Part shown: positions 11,216-22,279 of the stretch, piece by piece | Position numbering within the stretch: position 1 is the first letter of the stretch | Layout: each line of letters begins with the position of its first letter | NCBI GenBank assembly: GCA_021018995.1 | Contig: CM037593.1 | Location: 41,553,810 to 41,617,809 of the forward strand | DNA: 64,000 nt | Reading direction: 5' to 3' | Origin: Chloranthus sessilifolius | Taxonomy: Eukaryota > Streptophyta > Magnoliopsida > Chloranthales > Chloranthaceae | Position numbers and translations under genes: made by a program | Notes under the pieces: model-generated | What the model was told of the DNA's origin: nothing | The model's input: only the letters and a program-made list of their open reading frames with translations | Databases searched by the model: none

Positions 11216-11315
11216 CCGCCCGGTTCTTGAGGCGCCCGCCCAGGCGCCGCCTCGCCCGATCCGCCCGAAATTCCACCCAACCGCTCGAACCCGCCCGCCG
11301 ACTTTAGGAACATTG

Positions 11316-11323
11316 ATCATCAC
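11316..11323. repeat. 8-bp target-site duplication, right (hAT-1)
   Basis: ATCATCAC is identical to 6859-6866. Removing the element restores a continuous gypsy frame (EGDDSGRAL). Confidence 0.9.
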
Positions 11324-12448
11324 CCTCCTCATTGCTGGGTGTGACGTCCGGCTCAAACACTTCTTCAACCGCTATCTCACCGTCATCCTCCTCTCCCTCA
11401 GTGAAGAGATTCCTTTGGGTCTTTTGTAGGGCATTGGGCGGCGAAGTGTCCCATCCGATAACATTTATAACATTTAATGTGAGAGCTGCCCCTTGAGGAT
11501 TCTCCGACTACACCTTTTCTCCTTTCAAACCTCGCATTGGTAGGGATAGGTTGTATAGGTTTGGGAGGAGGGGTTTCCAGCATTAAATCGTTCCTCACCA
11601 GAGCGATGACTACTGTGTTGTGGCTCAATTCGCTTCACTACTGATGTTTTCAAATACTGTTCGAGATCTTGCATAACGGCATATCATCTTTCAAGATTTT
11701 CCACAGGGTGAGAAATCAACTCTTTTTGCAAATCTAATCGCAATCCGGTGCGGAATCTAGATAGAGTGATTTTAGGGTCTTCCGATATCTTAACCCTCAT
11801 TATAAACTCTTCAAACTTGCCAATGTACTCGGTCAAGGGCATACCACCTTGGCGTAAGTTTTGCCACTAGTCGAGGAGGTGTTGATGGTATGATAAAGGA
11901 ACATACTTCTTAATAAGTTTTTCCTTAATGTCGTCCCAACGGGTAATGGGAGGATAACCCGCATTCACCCTTATGCGCTCGACATTGACCTAGAAGAGTC
12001 GAGTTTGCCCAATTAATTTCATTTTTGCAAGCCTAACACAATGGTCATCATTCATGCAATACCAATCAAAATGTTGGTTCATGTCCGAAAGCCAATCGAG
12101 GAAGACTGTAGGGTCCATTCTTTCATCGAAGGTTGGAATGTCAACTCGGGCATTCTTAAGGAGTTGCACTTCGGGGTCGTAGTCATCTCTACGATGATCC
12201 CTACGGTTCCAGTTCTGATCATCTTGGCGACCATCACATTCAAAGTGTGGACCTTCACGCTCTCAGCGCTGATTATGATGTTCATCAAACCCATCGAATT
12301 GCTTGATTCGATCACGCAACCTATCATTAGAAGTTCCTAGAGTTGTCTGGGCTTGCTTTATACTATTCAGTTGCGTGTTAATTGCACCCAACTCTTCTCG
12401 CATAGCTCTAAGAGTATCGAGAATCTCATTTGAATCCATGGTGATCAC
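11324..12448 (-). pseudogene. Gag of inner gypsy element
   Basis: Gag reads leftward from 12448/12439 (MDSNEILDTLRAMREEL, a coiled-coil-like start). It passes through the capsid core near 11640-12000 (PITRWDDIKEKLIKKYVP, LTEYIGKFEEF, LSRFRTGLRLDLQKELI) to an intact CCHC zinc knuckle, CYKCYRMGHFAAQC, at about 11440-11490. A TAG replaces a codon in LLD-stop-WQNLRQG (Gln expected) and another follows TRLF (Trp expected). Other frame breaks occur between 12080 and 12330. The acidic tail runs to the hAT insertion site at 11323. Confidence 0.85.
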
Positions 12449-12550
12449 ATGTCTATTAGGGTTCTAGTATGGAATGCAATATGGACTTACAAAAGAAAAT
12501 TAATGCAACAAAATAAATATGACAAGCAATTATGCCCTAACCTAGAAACC

Positions 12551-12570
12551 TAGGTCTCTGATACCAAAAC
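12551..12570 (-). other. Primer-binding site of inner gypsy element
   Basis: On the minus strand, five bases after the LTR end, the sequence is TGGTATCAGAGACC. This matches the 3' end of initiator-methionine tRNA, the usual primer for plant gypsy and copia elements. Confidence 0.85.
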
Positions 12571-13476
12571 TGACGCGGGACGGGAACGCTAAAATGCGTG
12601 ATTAATGATTTAAATGCAATTTTGCTGAAATTAAAGAAGGTAATTCAATTTTAATCTCAAAATTAACTCGATACCTTCGGCTTTTGAGAATTCAGATAGG
12701 TAAATCACGCGAGATCCGACTAGGGTTTAGTTTTATGCGCAAGTTTTGTTAGATTTAAGGCAGGATCAGGCCTAGAGATAGAACTCTACCTTTTCCAGGT
12801 TTGGGCGTTTGTCGTCGATCCAATGTAGATTTACTAGTGCTCACTAGGGTTGTGAATTCGGATAGATTTGATGGCTCAGATTAATGCTAGGGTTTTTTTA
12901 GGTTGATTTAGGGCTTCAGAAAAGATGGATGAATTATTAGATAAAAGATAATAGGGGAAAACAGGGATATAGGATGGAAAAGATAAAAAATAACTTTGGG
13001 AATCACTCCCTTGGCCTTATACCAAACCCATCACGGGGAAGAAGAATCTCTCCACACAAAGCAAAAGCTCATTCAATAATAATAAAAAACCTAATTAAAG
13101 TGTGTTTATAAGCCTCCTTATATAGGCAACAAAAAATAATTCGAATTAAAGAGTCCTAAAACAAAAAAATACTAAAAAAGGTAAGTTTTTGCAAAAATAG
13201 AAGGTTCCGTCGCGCGGCGGACTGTCTCCACGGACGTCCGTACTGGAGGTCACGAACGTTCGTCACCAGCACCATGGACGTCCGTCCCACAAAACAGTGG
13301 AGGTCCTTATTTCCGGACGTCCGTTAATATCCTACGGACGTTCGTCGCTTGATGATGTCTTTTGCCTCCGTTTTCCTCCTGAAGCTGTAGTACTCGGGCT
13401 TCCTCTTCATTTCATCTGACGCCGGTAGAAGTGATGTGGTCCAAAACCGATGTCCATGTACTCGGCGTCCCTATCA
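12571..13476 (-). repeat. 5' LTR of inner gypsy element
   Basis: This LTR pairs with 2916-3815. On the plus strand it starts TGACGCGGGACGGG and ends CCCTATCA. On the minus strand a TATA-like CCTATATAAGGAG lies near 13113-13125. It contains several clean ACGGACGTCCGT-type palindromes at 13225-13350, better preserved than in the left copy. Confidence 0.88.
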
Positions 13477-13481
13477 CTTTG

Positions 13482-13704
13482 TGTCCTAAACTAGATCGAA
13501 ACTTGAGTCCTTCATCGGATCCGTTTTTCTAGATCGAGATATTTAATGAATGCAATGCTAAAATATAATTATTCTAATTGTTTTAATTGAATTCATTAAA
13601 TTGCTTTATGTGTTTGGGTGATTTCGACTATATCCATTATTCAATTTAATTTGTGATTAATCTCAAGTTCACATCATTTAAGGTTTAACGTTTGTCCCGC
13701 ATCA
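13482..13704 (+). repeat. 3' LTR of outer gypsy element, second part
   Basis: Continuation of 2125-2915 after the nested insertion. Positions 13546-13704 match 152-312 nearly base for base (GCTAAAATATAAT to GTCCCGCATCA). The outer element ends at 13704. Confidence 0.8.
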
Positions 13705-14218
13705 GTATTTAAATGAGGAATAACAATCTAATGTAAAACTCTCCTCTTTGATAAATGGCAGCATTCTTAGAGGAGCCAGAAAGCTCCAAAAGTTTCTTTA
13801 AGGGCACTGTTCGCTGCAAACCAGGAAAGTAGTTTCATAAAGGAGAAATCTTGAAATCATTATTCTTAGGATTTTCTATCCTCATTCTCAAGATCCTTTG
13901 TCAACGTGGGATTCTCTTGGGGAAATCTTTCTCCATGTTTGTTGTCATCTAAAATGGAAAATACAATGTGGAATTTTTCTTAACATTCTGATCTCTTTGA
14001 TTTATATATCTCTATTTAGATAGGCATTAACATTTCCCCAATTGAATTTTTTAGGTACGAAAATTGATAGTATTTTCATAGTTTTGGATGGTTAAAATAA
14101 TAAAATGAGTGAGTCTAATGTCAGCAAACAAGCATTCCACTAATTTGCATGTTACCAAATGAGTGTTCCACAAAAAATGAGCAGTCTGTATCTCATTTTC
14201 GATTCTCTCTCTTGATTC
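13705..14218. other. Intergenic or intronic DNA, no gene seen
   Basis: About 500 bases between the outer gypsy element and the solo LTR. There are no long open frames, repeats or recognisable motifs. It may be host DNA. Confidence 0.5.
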
Positions 14219-15105
14219 CATGGTGACGGAGATTTTTTTTTGTTTTTTACTGTTCACGATGAATAGTGACGGACGCCCGTGAATAGTGACGGACGTCAGT
14301 GAAATAGTGACGAACGTTCGTGATTTTGCCCCCTCACTGTCCGTAGGTCACGGACGTCCGTGAGGCACTACGGACGTCCGTGGGCGTCGTGATGAGATTT
14401 TCTAAATATTGCGGAAATTACCTATTTTAGTGTTTTATGAGTATTAGGACTCTTTATTTCGAATTTTAACTATTGTTGGCCTATATATAGAGGCTTGTAA
14501 AGACTTCTTAGTTAGTTTTTGATTATTGAATGAAAAGAGAGTTGCTTTTGTGCAAACCCTAGAGAGCTTGTGAAGAGTTTTCAACTGAGGAAGTGAATCC
14601 TTCAAACCTTGAGGAGTGAGCAATCGTTTCTCGTGCGACTTGGTGTGAAGTCGACGTACAGCCGTGGTGTGAAGCTTCGGAAAATCCTTGGTGTGAAGCC
14701 TTGGAATCTGTCCTTTTATTTTTTCTTTTTTCTAGTTATTGTCAGGTATTATCCTTTTTTAATTTTGTTGATAAAAATCCAAAATCCCAAGTTTTTTTCC
14801 TTTTATCAAAATTATTTGAAGCCCTATTTCATTTAAAATCCCCGAGGAGTCAAGCGATGATATTGCGATTGTCGAATGATGCCCTAAACTAGAACGAATC
14901 TCGAGTTCTCTCATCGGAGCCGTTTTTCTAGATCGGGGAATGTTTACGCATGCGACGCTAAAATGGATTCATCTAATTGTCTTATTAATTTCATTGAATT
15001 AATTTTATGTGTTGCTTGATTTTGAATATTTTCGCTATTCAATTCATTCTAAAGTTAATCCCATATCGCATATTAGAATTTTAGCTTTTGTCCCGCGTCA
15101 CATGG
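14219..15105 (+). mobile_element. Solo LTR of a related gypsy family with perfect TSD
   Basis: The LTR body is 14224-15100 (TGACGG...GCGTCA), flanked on both sides by CATGG (14219-14223 and 15101-15105). No internal region exists, so this is a recombined solo LTR. Its middle (14420-14720) closely resembles 2440-2740 of the outer element LTR. Its first 180 bp carry five copies of GACGGACGTCCGT-like palindromes. A TATA-like GCCTATATATAGAGG is at about 14480, giving plus-strand orientation. Confidence 0.92.
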
Positions 15106-15762
15106 CCGTATTGCGATCAATTCTCTTTGTACTGAATTTGTATGGTTTGAGAGGGTAGCCATTCAAGTGGGTATCGACAACCACAATAAGAAGAAATGAA
15201 AACGTTGGATATTAGGATATCCTGCATCTGCATAGTACTGTTCTATAATAATCTATAATAAATATCAGTGTCTAGGTATTATTAAATACGCCTGGGGCTG
15301 ACCATAAGAAACATAACTGACCTTTAGGCACAGTTTTATAGGTAACCTATTAGTCAGCCTTTCAAGTGCACCATAAATATTTTTGGGTTAGAAGTTGATC
15401 CCTTCGAACCAGCAAACACATGCAGAAATCACATATGAAAAGTGAAGGCATTGTAAGATCTTTTTGAGGATCTTAATGATCATCTTATGATATGACTCCC
15501 TTGCTATTATGAAATCACTCATGTTCTTCAGTCCAAACCCAGGCTAGTATGTCTGTCCCATCATCGGCTCCATCACAATCCTAGTTCCCACAATTTAAAT
15601 GGAATTAAATTAATATCTCAAGTGAGTAAACAGAACTATATTGTGATAAAATACATAATTATTTACCTTGAAATACTACTAAATTGAGGATTGTTCCATA
15701 TATCTGGTGGGGTTTCTCTTGCTGGAAGTAGTAGGGATTCTCATGCGAGTTTCAAAATCTAA
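15106..15762. other. No gene recognised
   Basis: A/T-rich sequence with only short, unremarkable open frames. It is possibly host intron or intergenic DNA. Confidence 0.4.
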
Positions 15763-16110
15763 TTAACACCAGATTGAAGTTCCTACTGATAGTTTCTCTC
15801 GAATGTTGGAAGAGATTGGGCAAAATATGTCATCCACAATCGCATTTCCCTTATTTCTTAATAGATTTCTCTCCTTGAGCACCTTACATAACTCGAGAAA
15901 AATCATATTGTTCAAATTAAATAGGTTATAGCAAAGCCTCTCATGTCTGATACCTATCTTGCCAACGAACATCAAATCGATGAGAAAGGAACTATAGACT
16001 TGCTTTTTGTGGATATATATGAGGTAGTAACATACAAAGGGAAAAGTAGAATGATCCAATCGAGAGTACTCTTGTTGCATCCCCAATTCAAATACATCTT
16101 TCCTGCACAT
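15763..16110 (-). pseudogene. PIF/Harbinger-like transposase N-terminal fragment (tentative)
   Basis: A 115-codon minus-strand frame contains CYNLFNLNNMIFLELCKVL, followed by ERNLLRN and further on FCPISSNIREKL. This resembles the helix-turn-helix region that precedes the DDE domain in PIF/Harbinger transposases and their HALP-type relatives (cysteine-x-x-x-F-x-M, F-x-x-L-C-x-x-L). No DDE domain, inverted repeats or TTA duplication were seen nearby. The similarity is recalled, not computed, and a chance frame cannot be excluded. Confidence 0.45.
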
Positions 16111-16310
16111 ATTTTGTAAGCGCTGTCTATAAGCCCATTAGTTCGGGAAACCTTTCAATCTCCCCATCCTTCTCAAGTTTCCAATGAAATAAGCTATCCA
16201 CACTATGCAGCACCCTATTCATCCCTCTGCGTACTTCTCTCGACGAGGACACCGAGGATGAAGAAAGGCAGAATAAATCACAAATGATATGCAAAGCTCC
16301 CCTACACTAC

Positions 16311-16485
16311 TTATCCTCCAAAAACCTCCCTTTTGTTTCCAAATCCTAGTTTAAACCTAATTAATTTTTGGAATTTAGTCGAAGTCCCATGAACTGCTTT
16401 CCAATAGATCGATCCTTTGGTCATAGACAGAGGTTTAAATTCCCAATCCCTCTCAACCATCCGATTTGTGCCTCCCAAAAAATCA
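16311..16485 (-). pseudogene. L1-type LINE fragment, interrupted by hAT-2 (tentative)
   Basis: The frame reads SIYWKAVHGTSTKFQKLIRF and then KLGFGN, like the segment after the RT of plant L1 LINEs (LWKxI...F...IxFxLGDG). The matching upstream part may lie across the hAT element at 22280-22500, where minus-strand KLQWGLSPVWEPWGWHS resembles the HLVxWxxVCxPxxxGGLG motif. No single frame links them. Confidence 0.4.
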
Positions 16486-16493
16486 TTCCACAT
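16486..16493. repeat. 8-bp target-site duplication, left (hAT-2)
   Basis: TTCCACAT is repeated identically at 22272-22279. Confidence 0.8.
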
Positions 16494-17506
16494 CATGGGT
16501 CAAAAAATCGTCCGATACCGATACGTATCGGTTTGGGTCCTGGACGGTACGATACATTGCCTATGTATCGTACCCTCTAATAAATAGGGTAATTATCGTC
16601 CGATATGGGCAATGTATCGCCCGTATTGGACGATACGAACGATAATTTTTTTTTTTTTTTAAATTACTGAAAATGAAATTATCGGACGATACGGGCAAAT
16701 TATCGCCCGTATCGTCCGATGCGTCCGATAATTTGAAATTATCGGACGTATCGCACCTCCTTATCTTTTTTTCTTTGGTTTTTGTCCTGTTCTTGTTTTT
16801 TTTTTTTTTCTAATGGTTACAATAGCCGCACAACCCGCAACGGATATAATTTTATATCCGTTGCGTATATATTTTGTTTTTATTTTTATTTTTATGGATT
16901 AAAACGTTGCAATAGCAACAGATATAATTTTATATCCGTTGCATTTGCTTTTTGCAACGGATATAAAATGGCTTTTATATAAATAGCGACATCCTCGGGT
17001 GATTTGCAACCCGCTATAAAACCCACCCGAGAATCCCTCTTCTTCTTCACTTGCAAACCACCCGAGAATATCTTTTTTTTCTTCACTTACAAATCACCCG
17101 AGGATCTCTTCTTCTTCTTTACTTGCAAACTACCTAAGGATCCCTTCTTCTACACCACTGTACTTCTTCTTTCTCCACTTGCAATTTACTATACTTCTTA
17201 TTTCTTAGCCATCGGAGACCGAAATCGTAGACACTGGATTGTCACACTTATATTTTTGTCTGATATTTAAGAGAATGTATGATTTTCCATCATCTAACTT
17301 GTACTTTAATTACTTTTTCATTAGATCTATCATATTTATTACTATTTCTTTTTTAAATTAATTTTTATTTATTACTAATTTTATCATTAGATCTATCATA
17401 CTGCCTGGATGATACTCATACTCATACTGCCTGAATGATGCTTATTCATCCTGCGAAGTACTTTTAAGCTCAGCCACAAAAAATTGAGTGGACTTTGGTA
17501 GAGGGC

Positions 17507-18540
17507 ATGGGTCAAAAAATCTCTTTTTTTAAAACTAAACTTTTTTTTTACTAATTTTATTTTAAAACTAAACTTTTTTATTTTGTATTACTTATTTTTT
17601 GTTACTAATTTTGTGTTACTAATTTTGTGCTACTAATTTATTGATCCATGCATATGACACATCACGCGTGATGTGTCACGACACATGTGACACAGTGACA
17701 TAGGTGTTGTGGCACATGCAATTGATGTGTCACACATGTGACACATACCCCATGACACATCAATTACACTAATTTTCTAATACAAAGTTTAACTTTAAAA
17801 AAAAATTAGTAACACAAAAATTACTAATTAATAACAAAAAATTAGTAACAGAAAACAAAAAAAAAGTTTTATTTAAAGAAAAAAGTTTGGTTTTAAAAAC
17901 AAATTTAAAACTAGTTTAGTTTTAAAAATTAGTAACACAAAATAAAAAAAATTAGTTTTAAAACAAAATTAGTAAAAAAAAAGAGTTTAGTTTAAAAAAA
18001 AAATTAGTAACACAAAATTAAAAACAATTTTAAAACTAAAATTACTAATAAAAAAAGTTTAGTTTAAATGGTAAAACTAAAATTAGTAACACTAAAAATT
18101 TAAAAAAATTTAGTTTAAAGAAAAATTAGTAACAAAAAAATTACTAATTAGCAACAGAAAACAAAAAAAAAGTTTAATTTAAAGAAAAAAAGTTTAGTTT
18201 TAAAAACAAATTTAAAACTAGTTTAGTTTTAAAAGTTAGTAACACAAAATAAAAGAATTTAGTTTTAAAACAAAATTAGTAAAAAAAAAGAGTTTAGTTT
18301 TAAGAAAAAATTAGTAACACAAAATTAAAAATAATTTTAAAACTAAAATTACTAATAAAAAAAGTTTAGTTTAAAAAAGTAACACTAAAATTAGTAACAC
18401 TAAAAATTAAAAAAAATTTAGTTTAAAGAAAAATTAGTAATAAAAAAAATTAGTAAACTTTTTTAGGGGTGGTACGATACAATCATACAATGCCTATTTA
18501 TCATACCGTCCAAAACCGATACATATCGGACGATACATAT
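17507..18540. repeat. Foldback and tandem-repeat block inside hAT-2
   Basis: A second copy of the element start, CATGGGTCAAAAAATC, begins at about 17509. An A/T-rich left arm (17516-17640, TTGTTACTAATTTTGTGTTAC) is mirrored by a long right arm rich in AAATTAGTAACAC. At the centre lie TGTGTCA/TGACACA words and a perfect 24-bp palindrome (17655-17678, TGACACATCACG and its mirror). The right arm contains a tandem duplication with a 306-bp offset (17847 and 18153 onward). It ends with inverted GATACATATCGG words at 18470-18540. A smaller element nested in, or an inverted duplication of, the hAT-2 end would explain this. Confidence 0.7.
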
Positions 18541-18609
18541 CAAATAAATTTTATTTTCAAGTGTTATCTAAATGTTTTAATTTAGTCAAATCGTTTAGTT
18601 ATTTATGCA

Positions 18610-21600
18610 GGTGAAAGAAATAAACATGGTACGATCAACAGATTCAGCCTGATAATACGACACAACAATAGATGGTGATAGACTCCGAATAGAGTGTAAA
18701 CTTTATGGGAAAAAATTATTGGGAGGAGGTATTACACGGTTGAAGGAGTATTTGGCTCACATAAAGGGAGAGACAAAAGGGTGCCCCAATATACCCAGAG
18801 AGGTAAGAGAAGAAGTCAGAGCGAGTTTACAGGCGGCCAAGGGAAAGAAAAAGGCAGAAGCCGATCGGGATAGAGAAATGTATGACAGAATAAGGAGGGG
18901 AGATCCAGAGTTTTTTGCACTTGAACGTGGGGATGATAAAGATGAGAATGAGGATGAGGATGTTGTGACAGCGAGAGTCGTGAGGGAGAGTGCTTGAGAA
19001 GCACGACAGCGACGAGATCAAGAAGAAGCCGATTATCGGTTTCGATCCAGCTTGAGGGGCCCATCCATGCCTACTGCTGGTGGTCGATCTAGTCATAGGC
19101 CACATGTTATTGATGATGATGAGAAAGATATTCATGACACTGCCAGGTTGCGTAGGTCAGCATCAGTGAGGGACACCAGGCCGTCTACTATAGGTCGTAT
19201 TATAGGTCCCATGGATCCGTTCATGCATTAGACAGAAAGCTCAAAGCAAAGTAAATTGAGCACAATTTCACTGAAAAAATGGGGAAAGAGGCTTGGAAAA
19301 TCGATTGCAAAGTTCGTGATATATAATCACATTCCGAGTCAAGTTGTGGAGTCGCCGTACTTCAAAAGTGTGATTGATACAACTGTAGAAGCTGGTCCAG
19401 GAGTCAAAAAGCCTTTTGCATACGAGGTATCTGGGCCCCTACTAGATGATGAGTCCGCAGAGATAGGAACTTACGTGGACAGCTTCCACGAAGTATGGGA
19501 TGAGAGAGGTTGCACAATTATGTGCGATGGATGAACAGGTCACACAAAGAAGAGTTTGATCAACTTTTTGGTCTACAACGATGTCGGGACAATATTTCTA
19601 AAATCAATTGATGCTTTAAAACACGCGAAGACAGCTGATTACCTCTTCCAACTAATGGATAAAGTAGTTGAAGATGTTGGAGAGCACTGGGTTGTGTAGG
19701 TGGTAATAGACAATGTCGCCAATTATAAAGCTGCAGGTCGTCAGTTAATGTTGAAGATACGTCACTTGTATTGGACTCCGTGTGCCGCTCATTGCGTGGA
19801 CCTCATTTTTGAGGATTTGGGAAAGAGAAGCAAAACACAAGCAACTATTCAGAAGGGAAGAACGATTATTTCCTACCTATACAACAGTGACAAGTTGGTG
19901 AATTTGATGAGAGGTTTCATCAAGAACGAGCTGCTCCGGCCTGTGATTATATGATTTGAAACACAATTTTTAGCCCTATAGAGCTTGGCTAGATATAGGC
20001 GTGAGCTGAAAAGCATGGTCTCTTATGAAGAATGGGGAAAACATGAGTTAAAACTCTCACGAGCAAAGAGACCTGCTTGCAATGAAGCTGCCGACCTGAT
20101 CTACAGTCCCCAGTTTTGGGCAGATGTTGACCACCAGATCGCCGTCACTATCCCGTTGGTACAAGTGTTGAGGTTGGTAGATGGTGATGAGAAACCATCG
20201 ATGGGGTATGCTTATGAGTCGATGGTTAAAGCTAAATTGACTTTTAAAACTAAAAGCCGACAAAATATAAACGATATTGGGCAATCATCGACAAGAGGTG
20301 GGATGCACAATTCTACCAGTACTTACATGTCGCAAGTATAACATGTTAAATTACTTATGTAGTGATTTTCATTTATTTATTATTTTTTATATTATTCATT
20401 GTTTCTATATATTGATGAAATTGTTCATATTTGATGTATAACACACTACTTAAATCCGGTCTTCCAGTATATGCGATGCTTTGAGTTAACTGAGGCCGAT
20501 GACGTGTACAACGGTTTACTCAATGTGATCCAGCGAATGCTCCCTGAGTTGGCAGAGCAAGGTCAAGCCATAAGAGATGTGAGTAATAACACCTTATAAG
20601 TAATAATGCAAGTGTCATATGATCTGTTTATTGATATGTGGGTTATTGATATATAGATTGATATATTTCGTAAGAGACGTGGGTCATTTGGGACCCCATT
20701 GGCGCAATCCCAAATCAAGTATGATAAACCCGCTGATTGGTGGATGCATTATGGAAGTGATGGCCCGATATTAAGGCGGGTTGCCATGAGGGTTTTATTA
20801 TAAACTTGTTCCTCGTCCAACTGTGAGCGAAATTGGAGCACCTTCTCTCTCATTCACATGAAGACAAGGAATAGGTTAATTATTGAACGATTGGAAAAGT
20901 TAGTCTATTGCCCATACAACATGAGATTAAGGGTCAGAAATATGCAGACGGCCAATCGCGGTAAGATATTATATGAAGTCTTAGTTCATACAATTTTTAT
21001 TTGATCTAATTAATGAGACATCAGACATGTACTAATTCATCTATCATATTTTACCTTACAGATAGTGAATATTTTGATCCTATCCAGTTGGATTATATAT
21101 TCATGGAGGATGACCCTTTAAATCAATGGATCGAAGAGAGAGAAGAGCTAGTGTTGGATACTGAGGACACCGCATGGCTGGATAATGCTGAAAGAGCAGC
21201 AGATGAGCAAGCTTCTCAATCACCGAGGCGGAAACGAAGATTAAATCGTCATTCAGTGGTTGGATCTGATGACGAAACGCACCCGGTAGTGATAATGATG
21301 ATGGTGGGGGTGATGAAACCCACGCTGACACTAGTGGTGGAGCGGATGATATTGATCCCTATACTTCTGGAGGTATTGCCGCATGGGATGAGGACCTGCT
21401 AACAATATATGACACTCCTATATTTAGAGGTGGAGGAACTGAAGGAAGAGGAGCGTCAGAATCTTACCAAACATCACCTCCATCACCACCATAAGGTCCA
21501 CAAGATGATGTGGGTTATATGACTTCTAGCGTCGGGGGATTTAGTTTGCAAAATACCGAAGATTCAACAGCAAGTAACCTATACTATCGGCCTCAACCAA

Positions 21601-21790
21601 CCTATCCTGGGCCATATGACTTTGTTGGTCAAATTTTTGGAGGACGAACCTTCACCTATTAAACTGAGCCATATTCAAGGAGGCACTCATGATCATGAGT
21701 ATCAATATGGCCAACATTATAGGAAAAACTCGCGCACCGATGATGATGATAACGAGGGCCAAGAACCACCACGAAATTCAATGTGGCTCT
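18610..21790 (+). pseudogene. hAT-2 transposase (BED-like, DUF659, hATC)
   Basis: One frame runs 18719-20265 with six in-frame stops (18995, 19229, 19532, 19697, 19952, 19979). It reads GGGITRLKEYLAHIKGETKG (the second half of a BED finger with its conserved His replaced), PFAYEVSGPLLDD, WDERGCTIMCDG, VIDNVANYKAAGR and YWTPCAAHCVDLIFEDLGK, the DUF659 and RNase H-like core. A frameshift near 20265 leads to YWAIIDKRWDAQFYQYLHVA. Exons after introns at 20336-20467, 20579-20656 and 20961-21061 carry the hATC motif CSSSNCERNWSTFSLIHMK and an acidic, Ser/Pro-rich tail. It is inactive. Confidence 0.9.
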
Positions 21791-22271
21791 AAAGTAATTA
21801 ATTTTTTTATTTATAATATACCTTTTAATTTTGATAATTTGTCATGTATAATTAAAATTTGATCATTAGTCATGTACAATGAAAATTAGTCATGTACAAT
21901 GAATAAACTATGTTAAGAGTGATTTGTCCTTTGTTGTGGACTTATATCCTAATATATTTTTGTTGTCTGTTAATAAAATTTTCATTTATTAAACAATAAA
22001 AAAGAAAAGAAAAAATTGAAAGCTTTTAGTCGTAATTATGCAATACTTTAATTAGGGATCCATCCTATTATGAAATATACATCAAATAAGCTTTAAATAA
22101 ATTTTCAAAAAAGTTAAAAAAAAATAGAAAATCATTAAATTTATTTTTCTTAATTTTTTGGGATTTTTTGAAAAAAAAAATAAAAAATTCAATGTATCAA
22201 ACCATACATTCAATGTATCGGCTGATACCCGATACGTATCGTCCTGGAGGTCAGGACGATACATATCGGTT

Positions 22272-22279
22272 TTCCACAT
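22272..22279. repeat. 8-bp target-site duplication, right (hAT-2)
   Basis: TTCCACAT is identical to 16486-16493, although the adjacent inverted repeat terminus is truncated. Confidence 0.8.

Larger units (their letters stand above)
6867..11315 (+). mobile_element. hAT-1 DNA transposon, 4449 bp
   Basis: The left end is CAGTGTTCCAAAATTCGGC. The right end, reversed, is CAATGTTCCTAAAGTCGGC, an imperfect terminal inverted repeat of about 19 bp. Both subterminal regions are very GC-rich with repeated GGGCGG/CCGCCC words. The flanks are perfect 8-bp duplications (ATCATCAC). Inside, a long pyrimidine-rich leader precedes a plus-strand BED/DUF659/hATC transposase pseudogene. The element interrupts the inner gypsy element between gag and protease, so it is the youngest layer of the nest. 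Confidence 0.93.
2916..13476 (-). mobile_element. Inner Ty3/gypsy chromovirus, minus strand, split by a hAT element
   Basis: This is a complete LTR-to-LTR element, transcribed right to left. LTRs of about 900 bp lie at 2916-3815 and 12571-13476 (TGACGC...TCA on the plus strand). The primer-binding site next to the right LTR reads TGGTATCAGAG on the minus strand, matching initiator-methionine tRNA. Reading leftward come gag, protease, reverse transcriptase, integrase and a chromodomain. A hAT transposon sits between gag and the protease. RNase H is missing, and stops and frameshifts occur throughout, so it is non-autonomous. Over about 150 bp compared by eye the two LTRs agree at roughly nine positions in ten, so the insertion is not recent. 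Confidence 0.9.
16494..22271 (+). mobile_element. hAT-2 DNA transposon, about 5.8 kb
   Basis: The left end is CATGGGTCAAAAAATCGTCC, with a perfect 16-bp palindrome ACCGATACGTATCGGT 23 bases in (16517-16532). The right end has the same CGATAC/GTATCG words (22200-22270). However, the last dozen or so bases expected from its MITE relatives (TTTTGAxCCATG) are missing before the duplication TTCCACAT. This terminal loss would prevent further movement. Inside are a palindromic foldback region (17507-18540) and a plus-strand transposase pseudogene (18610-21790). Confidence 0.85.
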
